Of a stretch of 64,000 nt of DNA, positions 8,437 to 16,195 are shown piece after piece (within the stretch, counting starts at the first letter, position 1; every line of letters starts with the position of its first letter). Source of the stretch: MED-G105 sp038522945 (GTDB lineage: Bacteria > Pseudomonadota > Alphaproteobacteria > Caulobacterales > Parvularculaceae); the NCBI GenBank assembly GCA_038522945.1, contig JBCBJV010000007.1:124001-188000 (forward strand), read 5' to 3'. The notes below the pieces were generated by a model. That model worked only from the letters and a program-made list of their open reading frames with translations, ran no database searches and had not been told where the DNA came from. A program made the position numbers and the translations under genes.

Positions 8437-9720
8437 GTGCTGAAGACATTTATCCCCAACAAACAAGGAAACACTGCGATCCTCGCCGGTGTGCTTTTGC
8501 CATTGGCCTTGATGGTGATTGGTGCCGCGATCGACTATGAGCGCCTCAATAAAACGAGCCTACAAGCTCAGGAACTCGCCGATGCGACAGCACTGCAGGT
8601 GGCACGAAACGAGTTCCTCGGCGAGGCCAAGAGCAATTCCATCAGTGCGGGAAAAAAGCACTTCAAAGAAGAGCGCGATTTACGGATCGATCTTTCTGAC
8701 AATGCCAAAGCGCTTGTGGATGCCTATTACCAAGGCAGTGCGCTTGTCGCTGATGTCAGTGTAACCGGCACAATCCCTACTACTTTTTTGCGTGTCATCG
8801 GGCAAAAGGAGCTGAGTTTCTCGGCAGCTTCGTCGGCAACTACCGCAGGCGGTGGCGAGCTGGAAATTGCTCTCGTGCTGGACGTCTCTTATTCAATGTT
8901 GGGGGACGGAAAAATCACCGAACTGCAGACCGCCGCTCGCACGTTCATTGAATCAACATTTGGTTCTGCGGCGACCAACTCTGATATCATCGTTTCGATT
9001 ATTCCCTACGCGGACACTGTCAGATTTCCAATTTCATATGCCGATTGGCTCGACCCTGGTATCTCGGCTGCCGAGGCCGCAGGGTTTGAAGGCTGTTTCA
9101 ACCATCAAACTGAGAGCGATCTGGATACGCTTAGGCCAACGGGTGCAAGACCGGGGTTCTTTCGCGGGTATTTGAGTGATCCGGCATCCACCCACCCGAG
9201 CTGTCCGCCTGCAGGGTCGGAAGCTTTATTGTTTTCTTCCTCAAAGACCGATCTGATCACCAAGATCAATGCACTTCAAATTGGCAGCGGGACAGGAAGC
9301 GATACTGCCCTGGCCTGGGGGTGGCGGGCACTTGCGCCGGAATGGCGCGGTGAATTCAAAGAGAATGCTGTGCTTCCACGTGACCATGCTTCTGACCGAA
9401 GCAAAGTCCTGGTTTTCCTGACAGACGGCCGCCCGTTTCGCCATGATGCCGACGGAGACGGAATTAATGGCCGCGACGAGTCAGACAATGAGGAAGCACT
9501 CGATAATCTCGAAGCTGTTTGCGACGCCATCGAAGCAGCGGGCAATATCGATTTGTATACGATTGGTTTCGATGTGAACGATATGGATAGTGACCAGAAG
9601 GATATTATCGAAGCCTGCACTGCCGGGGGCGGCCAATACATAAACGCCGACAAAAATGCCCTATCTATCAATCTCTCCGGCATTTCCTATAGCAACGCAA
9701 ACGTCCGCATCCGGAGTTAA
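8437..9720 (+). CDS. TadG-like pilus/surface protein with von Willebrand A domain
   Basis: The protein has an N-terminal hydrophobic segment (GNTAILAGVLLPLALMVIG) after a short basic leader, typical of TadE/TadG-like Flp-associated proteins. A VWA domain follows, with a complete-looking MIDAS start DVSYSM (DxSxS) at about residue 150 and a second Thr/Asp region (VLVFLTDGRPF). Cysteine residues and the pattern between them (CFNHQTESDL, PSCPP, CDAIEAAG) match other TadG-type proteins. It would sit in the inner membrane or on the cell surface, perhaps in Flp pilus assembly or adhesion, but no tad operon is nearby. Start chosen: GTG at 8437 behind an agagg ribosome-binding site; an upstream TTG at 8413 is also in frame. 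Confidence 0.84.
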   Translation: MLKTFIPNKQGNTAILAGVLLPLALMVIGAAIDYERLNKTSLQAQELADATALQVARNEFLGEAKSNSISAGKKHFKEERDLRIDLSDNAKALVDAYYQGSALVADVSVTGTIPTTFLRVIGQKELSFSAASSATTAGGGELEIALVLDVSYSMLGDGKITELQTAARTFIESTFGSAATNSDIIVSIIPYADTVRFPISYADWLDPGISAAEAAGFEGCFNHQTESDLDTLRPTGARPGFFRGYLSDPASTHPSCPPAGSEALLFSSSKTDLITKINALQIGSGTGSDTALAWGWRALAPEWRGEFKENAVLPRDHASDRSKVLVFLTDGRPFRHDADGDGINGRDESDNEEALDNLEAVCDAIEAAGNIDLYTIGFDVNDMDSDQKDIIEACTAGGGQYINADKNALSINLSGISYSNANVRIRS

Positions 9721-9769
9721 TTCGAATCACCGGGTGTCTTCAGACGCGATACAACAGCGCCTATAGAAA

Positions 9770-10160
<391 letters not shown>

Positions 10161-10304
10161 CCGGATGTGGGATCTTTGACCCACCGCTGTCAAGTAAACG
10201 GAAGGTTAACGACGCGGTCACAATTTGGGTCGCTTGATACGCAAACTATTCGGAAACACTACCTAACCTACGGGTAATGTCAGAATAGCGGAGCTTGGCT
10301 AGTT

Positions 10305-10997
10305 GTGTTGAAAACACGTTTCGCAGCATGGGGACCTGCCTGTATGGCTATCCTGTGCGCCTCAGTCTTGGGATGGCCTGCGACCGCTCACGCGGCAACT
10401 GAGACTTTTCCAAGCAGCATTTTCTCGTCGGCAAACATCACAGACGTCAATAATGTCCTGGGCAATACGCCGGATACAGCCTTTTTTGCCCGTGGATCCG
10501 GGGCGGTCTTTGTGTTTGATGAGCCCGTGACCAATCACAGCACAATCATAAATGTCACCTCGGTTCTGCCGGCAACGACTTTCATTTGGTTTCGATTCGG
10601 CCAGGTCAGCGGTGGTGCCTTCCAAAACGCCGTAGGCGTCGGGTTGACCAATCCAGTGGGCGGCGCGACGGCGAACGCCTATGTGGAAGTAACAGGTCCG
10701 GGCCCAGTGAACATTTCGCCTACCGCCTTTACCGACTCCTGCCGCGCCATTGGCGGATGTAATGCCGTTCTTGTGGGCGGCTCGACTTTTACCGCACCGG
10801 GTGGCGGATTCTTTGCGTCTTCAATTGTCTCGTCAACGCCTGAGCCTACTGCATGGTCTTTGATGATCCTTGCGTTTGTCGGCCTCGGCTTTCAAGTCAA
10901 ACGAACGCGCTGGCGGACTTTGGAGCTCTCGCAAAAAGGTTGCGCCGGCGCAAACGTCGGGGCTTTCTCTGTCTTCGGACAAACCCAACCAGCCTGA
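10305..10997 (+). CDS. Secreted protein with PEPxxW-type exosortase sorting tail
   Basis: A 230-residue protein with an N-terminal signal peptide (CMAILCASVLGWPATAHAA) and no recognised central domain; the middle is beta-rich and Gly/Thr/Asn-rich. Near residue 177 comes TPEPTAWSLMILAFVGLGF followed by the basic KRTRWR: this is the PEPxxW-type PEP-CTERM pattern (motif, hydrophobic helix, basic cluster) that exosortase cuts to anchor or release surface proteins. About 30 residues (ELSQKGCAGANVGAFSVFG...) follow the basic cluster, whereas the family normally ends there. Start is GTG at 10305 or TTG three bases later. The 3' end is convergent with the Glu-Pro-rich gene, 3 bases apart. Confidence 0.8.
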   Translation: MLKTRFAAWGPACMAILCASVLGWPATAHAATETFPSSIFSSANITDVNNVLGNTPDTAFFARGSGAVFVFDEPVTNHSTIINVTSVLPATTFIWFRFGQVSGGAFQNAVGVGLTNPVGGATANAYVEVTGPGPVNISPTAFTDSCRAIGGCNAVLVGGSTFTAPGGGFFASSIVSSTPEPTAWSLMILAFVGLGFQVKRTRWRTLELSQKGCAGANVGAFSVFGQTQPA

Positions 10998-11000
10998 CGG

Positions 11001-12560
11001 CTACTCGTCTTCGTCCTCATCATCCACGTCTTCACCAAGTCGCTCCAGCTCCGCGTCTTCCAGATCCCGGCGCAAGCGCTCCAGATCTTCTTCGCTCACC
11101 AGCGGGTCGTTGCGATAGGACCATGAGGGCGTAAAGGGCGCGGGGCCCACGTCCGGCCGTCCCGCAGCTGCCGGATCATTGGCCTGGCCGATAGCCGTAC
11201 CCAGATCGTTTAAGTCGGCATTTGGTTGGCGGAAATTCTCCAGATCCTGCTGGCGCCGATAGCGATCCGCCTGACGGGCATAATCTCCGCCAAATGTCGT
11301 ATCCGGACGGCCAGGAACATTGCCCGTTGTTCGCTGTTGACGCAACAATCGCGCGGCCTCGTCAAAGTTATCCCCACTGTCACCGGGCTTCCACCCGGAT
11401 CGGATTTCCGGCCGCCCTGCGCACTCTTCCGCCTTTTCATCGTTATTCTCAAATTCTTCGGGACAGAATATCGCGACCACGCCGCTGTCGCCGGGCAAGG
11501 TCGATGCTTCTCCCTTTGGCAGGGCAACTTTAGGAAGGTTAAACCTGCGCCGACCAAAAACCGGCTCCTGATCAAACATATCATCGCCGCTGACCTCGGC
11601 ATCATCTTCTGCTTCCGGATCATCTGCGAGCTCAATGCCATCGTCTTCCTCCTCGCCATCTGCGAGTTCTCCGTCGCTTTGGTTTTCATCATTGAGCGGA
11701 TCAAATTCGCTTCCCGTGTCGTCGTCAAGGCCGGGCTCCGTAATCTCAGGACCAGTGATATCTGCCAGGTCTTCCGTCAGCGGATTTTCCCCTTCATCAG
11801 CAGATTGTTCAGGGGAAACATTGATCTCGTCCGGCAAGGCATCGGCAATCGCAGGTGCTGGGTCTTCCACAACGAAAGGCTCCGGAAAGGCTTCTTCTTC
11901 CGGGGCTGAGAAGTCCTCTTCAACGGTTAGATCCAGCACTGGTTCCGGCTCAGTAACGGGCTCAGGAGGCGCTGGCTCTGGTTCAGCTGGTTCGGGCTCA
12001 GGTTTCGGCTCAACCGGTTCCGGTTCGGGCTCGGGTTCAGGTTCAGGTTCAGGTTCAGGTTCAGGTTCAGGCTCAGGTTCTGGTTCGACCGGTTCCGGTT
12101 CTGGCTCCACCTCTTCCGGCTCGATGATGTCAATCGGCTCCGGTTCCAATGGCTCAGGGACTTCCGGGTCGCGCAAATCCGGCCGGAGGGGGTCTTCCGG
12201 CAGATTGACCATAACAACGGAAATAGAATCCGCGGGCCGGTTCGGAACGAAGATTGTCACGCGGCCAAACACACCCAACACGGTGAAGATGACGGCATTG
12301 ACCAAAAGCGCCACGCCAAAGGACGTGCGACGACGGCGCCCGTCGGTGCTTGCCCGCCGGGCCCAAGTGCGATTTGCCCATCTGTTGATCGGCCGCAAGG
12401 GACCGACCAGGGGAATGCCAAATCGCCGTTTCGGCGGCGGGACAACATAATGGTCCGCAGGCCCGAACTGGACCGACGCGCCCTCGTCGACGTCGCCTTC
12501 AATACTCCCGGGCGGGCCGTCGGTGCCTTGCCCCCTGTCATTTGGCCTGTCGTTCGCCAT
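11001..12560 (-). CDS. Large acidic Pro/Glu-rich membrane protein with Glu-Pro repeat
   Basis: A 519-residue protein with no assignable family. Residues 1-75 are hydrophilic and basic (RRASTDGRRRRTSFG), then one membrane segment (VALLVNAVIFTVLGVFG), then a long periplasmic stretch. The centre (about residues 125-210) is a near-continuous Glu-Pro repeat encoded by a hexamer array, of the extended type seen in TonB-like proteins. Beyond this are acidic low-complexity sequence and a C-terminal part with RRRFNLPKVALPKGE, a pair of Cys (IFCPEEFENNDEKAEECAG) and a charged end. There is no TonB C-terminal domain visible. A periplasm-spanning linker or cell-envelope tether fits; function unknown. It starts 126 bases upstream of purD in the opposite direction. 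Confidence 0.82.
   Translation of the reverse strand: MANDRPNDRGQGTDGPPGSIEGDVDEGASVQFGPADHYVVPPPKRRFGIPLVGPLRPINRWANRTWARRASTDGRRRRTSFGVALLVNAVIFTVLGVFGRVTIFVPNRPADSISVVMVNLPEDPLRPDLRDPEVPEPLEPEPIDIIEPEEVEPEPEPVEPEPEPEPEPEPEPEPEPEPEPEPVEPKPEPEPAEPEPAPPEPVTEPEPVLDLTVEEDFSAPEEEAFPEPFVVEDPAPAIADALPDEINVSPEQSADEGENPLTEDLADITGPEITEPGLDDDTGSEFDPLNDENQSDGELADGEEEDDGIELADDPEAEDDAEVSGDDMFDQEPVFGRRRFNLPKVALPKGEASTLPGDSGVVAIFCPEEFENNDEKAEECAGRPEIRSGWKPGDSGDNFDEAARLLRQQRTTGNVPGRPDTTFGGDYARQADRYRRQQDLENFRQPNADLNDLGTAIGQANDPAAAGRPDVGPAPFTPSWSYRNDPLVSEEDLERLRRDLEDAELERLGEDVDDEDEDE
12022..12087. repeat. GGTTCA hexamer array encoding the Glu-Pro repeat
   Basis: Eleven hexamer units run here: six perfect GGTTCA copies (12034-12069) flanked by imperfect units (ggttcg, ggctcg, ggctca, ggttct, ggttcg). 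On the coding (minus) strand each unit is a Pro-Glu or Glu-Pro pair, so gains or losses of units change protein length but keep the reading frame. Degenerate copies of the same unit continue on both sides in the protein. Confidence 0.9.
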
Positions 12561-12686
12561 TGATCCCTAGTCGCCCGGCGCTAAAACCCAAAAACCCGGT
12601 TCGGCCTCAAGGGTAACCTGGCCGGGTAGGATCGATGATGGGCCATCGCCCGCGGAATTTGGGCAAATGCAAGGAGATGCCATTAA

Positions 12687-13949
12687 ATGAAAGTCCTGCT
12701 GGTTGGCAGTGGTGGACGCGAACATGCGCTCGGCTGGAAGATTGCGCAAAGTCCGCTCCTTTCAAAGCTCTATCTAGCGCCGGGAAACCCCGGGCTCAAT
12801 CGTCTTGGCGAGTCGGTCACCATAGATCCAAATGACATTGACGCAATTGTGTCCTTCGCAGAGGGAACATCGATTGACCTCGTTGTTGTTGGCCCGGAAG
12901 CGCCCCTTGTGGCGGGGCTTGCCGACCGGCTTGCAGGTGTTGGCATAACCTGTTTCGGAGCGAGCGCAGATGCTGCGCGCTTGGAAGGCTCCAAGACCTT
13001 CATGAAAGAGGTTTGCCAGGCGTGCGGTGCACCGACCGCAGGTTATGAAACTTTCACCGACGTTGCCGCCGCGAAATCATATCTGCGGAGCCAACGGGCC
13101 CCTTTCGTCATCAAAGCTGACGGGCTTGCCGCTGGTAAAGGCGTTGTTATCGCTGAAACCCTGGAAGACGCAGACACCGCCATCGACGATATGCTGTCGG
13201 GCGCCTTTGGCGAGGCCGGCTCGACCATCGTCGTCGAGGAGTTCATGACCGGGGAGGAGGCGAGCTTTTTCGTCATGACGGATGGCGAGCGGTTCGTCCC
13301 CATGCTCGCGTGCCAGGACCACAAGCGGGCATTCGATGGCGACAAGGGACCGAATACAGGCGGGATGGGGGCGTATGCGCCAGCACCGGTTTTCACGGGC
13401 AGCGTTCATCAGCGCACCATCGAGACCATTGTTAAGCCCGTCCTTGCCGAAATGCGAAACCGCAAGGCACCCTATCGCGGCGTCCTTTATGTGGGGCTGA
13501 TGATCGACAACGACATGCCGAAAGTGGTCGAGTTCAACGCCCGCTTCGGAGACCCGGAATGTCAGGTGCTGATGCGCTTGCTTGATGAAGACCTACTCCC
13601 CTTGATGGTCGCTTGCGCCAAAGGTGAGCTTCGCCAAAATGAGTTGAGTTGGCAGGAGGGCCATGGGGTGCTGACCGTCATGGCCGCCGAGGGCTATCCC
13701 GGCAGCTATCAAAAAGGCGAGAAAATTCACGGTATCGACGATGCTGACGCACTGCCCGGCGTGATCGTCTTCCATGCAGGTACTCGGCAAGAGGACGGTG
13801 ACATTGTCTCCAATGGCGGGCGGGTTCTAAATGTGACGGCTACCGGCGATGGCCTGCGCGACGCAGTGACACTTGTTTATCGGGCAGTCGACAAAATAAA
13901 GTGGCCAGGTGGGTTTTACCGAAAGGATATCGGCTGGCGTGCCCTCTAA
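12687..13949 (+). CDS. purD: Phosphoribosylamine-glycine ligase
   Basis: PurD (GAR synthetase) ligates glycine to phosphoribosylamine with ATP, the second step of purine synthesis. The 420-residue protein begins MKVLLVGSGGREHALGWKIA, the family signature, continues with the ATP-grasp region (FVIKADGLAAGKGVVIAE) and has GPNTGGMGAYAP with the glycine-rich motif and FNARFGDPECQVLM near residue 280. Length matches the family (about 420-430). A clear ribosome-binding site (aaggag) precedes the ATG by about ten bases. It is a lone gene between divergent and convergent neighbours. Confidence 0.98.
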   Translation: MKVLLVGSGGREHALGWKIAQSPLLSKLYLAPGNPGLNRLGESVTIDPNDIDAIVSFAEGTSIDLVVVGPEAPLVAGLADRLAGVGITCFGASADAARLEGSKTFMKEVCQACGAPTAGYETFTDVAAAKSYLRSQRAPFVIKADGLAAGKGVVIAETLEDADTAIDDMLSGAFGEAGSTIVVEEFMTGEEASFFVMTDGERFVPMLACQDHKRAFDGDKGPNTGGMGAYAPAPVFTGSVHQRTIETIVKPVLAEMRNRKAPYRGVLYVGLMIDNDMPKVVEFNARFGDPECQVLMRLLDEDLLPLMVACAKGELRQNELSWQEGHGVLTVMAAEGYPGSYQKGEKIHGIDDADALPGVIVFHAGTRQEDGDIVSNGGRVLNVTATGDGLRDAVTLVYRAVDKIKWPGGFYRKDIGWRAL

Positions 13950-14076
13950 TCCCTCATGCCTTGCGGACAACTCCTGGATTTCCAAACCGAATGAGACGGA
14001 CTCAATTCCTACAAAGATGATGTTCAGCACAACACAGAAACTAGCACCGGCATCGCGGGGCGGCGAGTAGTCAGTG

Positions 14077-14991
14077 ATGAGCGATCAACAACTGACCTTG
14101 CGCTCCCTGGATGAATGGCGGAGTTCGGCACAGTTCCTGACCGTCGGCACCCACCGCATGGCATGGTGGTCAAGCGGGGAAAATGACGAAACGAAACCTT
14201 GGCTTCTCCTGATCCATGGCTACCCAACTTCTTCCTGGGACTGGACGGCCGTGTGGCCGGTACTGGAAAAAAAGTTCCGCCTTGTCGCCATGGACATGCT
14301 TGGCTTTGGACTTTCCTCTAAGCCGCGCGATCATAGTTATTCGATCATCGAACAGGCTGATCTTCAGGAAGTTCTCCTGGAGTTTCTTAACATCAGCGAA
14401 GCCCACCTTTTTGTGCACGACTATGGCAATACGGTGGGCCAGGAATTGCTGGCGCGTCACAATGAGAAATCACTGAGTTTCTCCCTCAAATCCATGGTCT
14501 TCCTGAACGGAGGCCTCTTCCCGGAAATGCATCGTGCTCGGCCCGTTCAACGCCTTGGCCTCACACCGCTTGGGCCTTTGCTTGGTAAAATGATGTCTCG
14601 GGATCGGTTGCGCACCTCTTTTGACAAGGTCTTCGGCCCGGAGACGAAAGCCTCTGAGGAGGAAATCTCCGGCCACTGGAAGCTGATGAAGGAAAATAAC
14701 GGCCTCGCCGTGCTCCACAGACTTCTAAGGTATATCCCCGAACGGCGGGCGAACCGACCACGCTGGGTCAAGGCCCTTAGCGAGACGACCATCCCATTGC
14801 GCCTCATTAATGGCGGCGCGGACCCGGTCTCTGGTGAACACTTGTTCTACTACTACCGGGAACATGTCCCCGACGCCGACGCCGTCCTGTTGGAAGATAT
14901 CGGCCACTATCCCCATACCGAAGCCCCTGCCCGCGTGTGCGAAGGATTTTTGGCGTTCCACGAAAAGTCGCGTACGTTTTCGTCCATGTAG
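14077..14991 (+). CDS. Alpha/beta hydrolase, MEST-like (haloalkane dehalogenase/epoxide hydrolase superfamily)
   Basis: A 304-residue alpha/beta hydrolase. The oxyanion region is LLIHGYPTSSWDW. The nucleophile is an Asp in LFVHDYGNTVGQELLAR, the acid is the Asp in INGGADPVSG and the base is the His in EDIGHYPHTEAPARV, so all three catalytic positions are present. The HDYG nucleophile elbow and the following MVFLNGGLFPEMHRA are closest, by recollection, to animal MEST-type hydrolases and their bacterial relatives rather than to classic haloalkane dehalogenases (usually HDWG). Substrate unknown. The ATG at 14077 follows an upstream in-frame GTG. The next gene (APH-family) is in the same direction after 73 bases. 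Confidence 0.88.
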   Translation: MSDQQLTLRSLDEWRSSAQFLTVGTHRMAWWSSGENDETKPWLLLIHGYPTSSWDWTAVWPVLEKKFRLVAMDMLGFGLSSKPRDHSYSIIEQADLQEVLLEFLNISEAHLFVHDYGNTVGQELLARHNEKSLSFSLKSMVFLNGGLFPEMHRARPVQRLGLTPLGPLLGKMMSRDRLRTSFDKVFGPETKASEEEISGHWKLMKENNGLAVLHRLLRYIPERRANRPRWVKALSETTIPLRLINGGADPVSGEHLFYYYREHVPDADAVLLEDIGHYPHTEAPARVCEGFLAFHEKSRTFSSM

Positions 14992-15064
14992 ACGGAACCA
15001 TGTGGTCGAGACGGGGCGCAACCTTCATGACCAGGGACCCGCAAGATAAGAAAGACCACGGAAA

Positions 15065-16150
15065 ATGGCCGCATCCGGTGAACAAGCAGACAACGGGCAA
15101 CCTGATTTCACTGGCGTCGGCGAGACACCCGACCACTTGAAGATGGATGAGGGCAAGCTCTCGGAGTATCTGAGGGCCAATGTTGAGAGTTTTTCTGGTC
15201 CCATGACCGTGAAAAAATTCAAAGGCGGCCAGTCAAACCCCACTTACCTAATAACGACACCAGAAAAGAAATTTGTGCTCCGACGCAAACCACCGGGCAA
15301 GCTCCTGCCCTCGGCCCATGCGGTAGACCGCGAGTACAAAGTGATGACAGCGCTGGGCCAAGTCGGCTTTCCAGTCCCCAAAACCCATGTCCTTTGCGAA
15401 GACCAAGATATCGCTGGAACAACATTTTTCCTGATGGATTTTGTTGAGGGGCGGATCTTCTGGGACAATGGCCTTCCCGACGTGGCCAAAGAAGATCGGC
15501 GTCCATTATTCCTTGCACTGATTGATACGCTCGCCGATCTGCACACGGTCGATTATGCTGCGATCGGCCTTGGAGACTACGGCAAGCCGGGTAACTATTT
15601 CGAGCGTCAGATCTCGCGCTGGTCAAAACAGTATAAGGCCGCGGAAACCGACAAAATCGAGGCCATGGATAATCTCATTGAATGGCTACCGACGGCGATC
15701 CCGGACGATGATGCCACGAGCATTGTCCATGGCGATTTTCGATTTGACAATGCGATCATGCACCCTACCGAGCCGAAAACCCTTGCGGTGCTCGATTGGG
15801 AGCTTTCCACGCTCGGTCATCCGCTTGCGGACTTCACCTACTACTTGATGGTATGGTTCTTCCCGAAGGACGTTCGCGGCGGGTTGGCCGGCCGGGATTT
15901 GGAAGCGGAGGGTCTGCCGTCACTGGACGAAGCAGTGGGGCACTATTGTGCGCGGACCGGCCGGGACGGCCTTGCGGACCTCGATTTTTGCCTTGCCTAC
16001 AACATGTTCCGGATTGCTGCGATCATCCAGGGCGTTTACTCCCGCGCGCTGCAGGGCAATGCTTCGTCTGAAGAGGGCATCAATACCGGCAAGCAGGTTG
16101 CACCACTCGCCGGTCTTGCCTGGATGTTTGCGCAGAAAGCTGGCGCCTGA
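15065..16150 (+). CDS. APH-family kinase-like protein, ACAD10/11 N-terminal type
   Basis: A 361-residue aminoglycoside-phosphotransferase-fold protein. The catalytic loop IVHGDFRFDNAIMHP contains the Brenner HGDxxxxN motif, followed by the metal-binding LAVLDWELSTLGHPLAD. A Lys-containing GGQSNPTYLI and EKKFVLRRKPPGK near the N-terminus is the nucleotide-binding region. This subgroup is the family fused to acyl-CoA dehydrogenase in ACAD10/11, where it phosphorylates 4-hydroxyacyl-CoA; bacterial stand-alone versions probably do the same, although no acyl-CoA dehydrogenase is adjacent here. A lipid-related role fits the nearby hydrolase but is inference. Confidence 0.84.
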   Translation: MAASGEQADNGQPDFTGVGETPDHLKMDEGKLSEYLRANVESFSGPMTVKKFKGGQSNPTYLITTPEKKFVLRRKPPGKLLPSAHAVDREYKVMTALGQVGFPVPKTHVLCEDQDIAGTTFFLMDFVEGRIFWDNGLPDVAKEDRRPLFLALIDTLADLHTVDYAAIGLGDYGKPGNYFERQISRWSKQYKAAETDKIEAMDNLIEWLPTAIPDDDATSIVHGDFRFDNAIMHPTEPKTLAVLDWELSTLGHPLADFTYYLMVWFFPKDVRGGLAGRDLEAEGLPSLDEAVGHYCARTGRDGLADLDFCLAYNMFRIAAIIQGVYSRALQGNASSEEGINTGKQVAPLAGLAWMFAQKAGA

Positions 16151-16195
16151 TCAGGAGGCCAGATCGAGTGATCGGCTCGCGATCAAGCTCTCGCG

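Noticed and set aside
11635..12450. 271-residue Ser/Gly-rich plus-strand frame opposite the Glu-Pro repeat gene
   Set aside because: It is the antisense reading of the GGTTCA array and lacks any signal or family.
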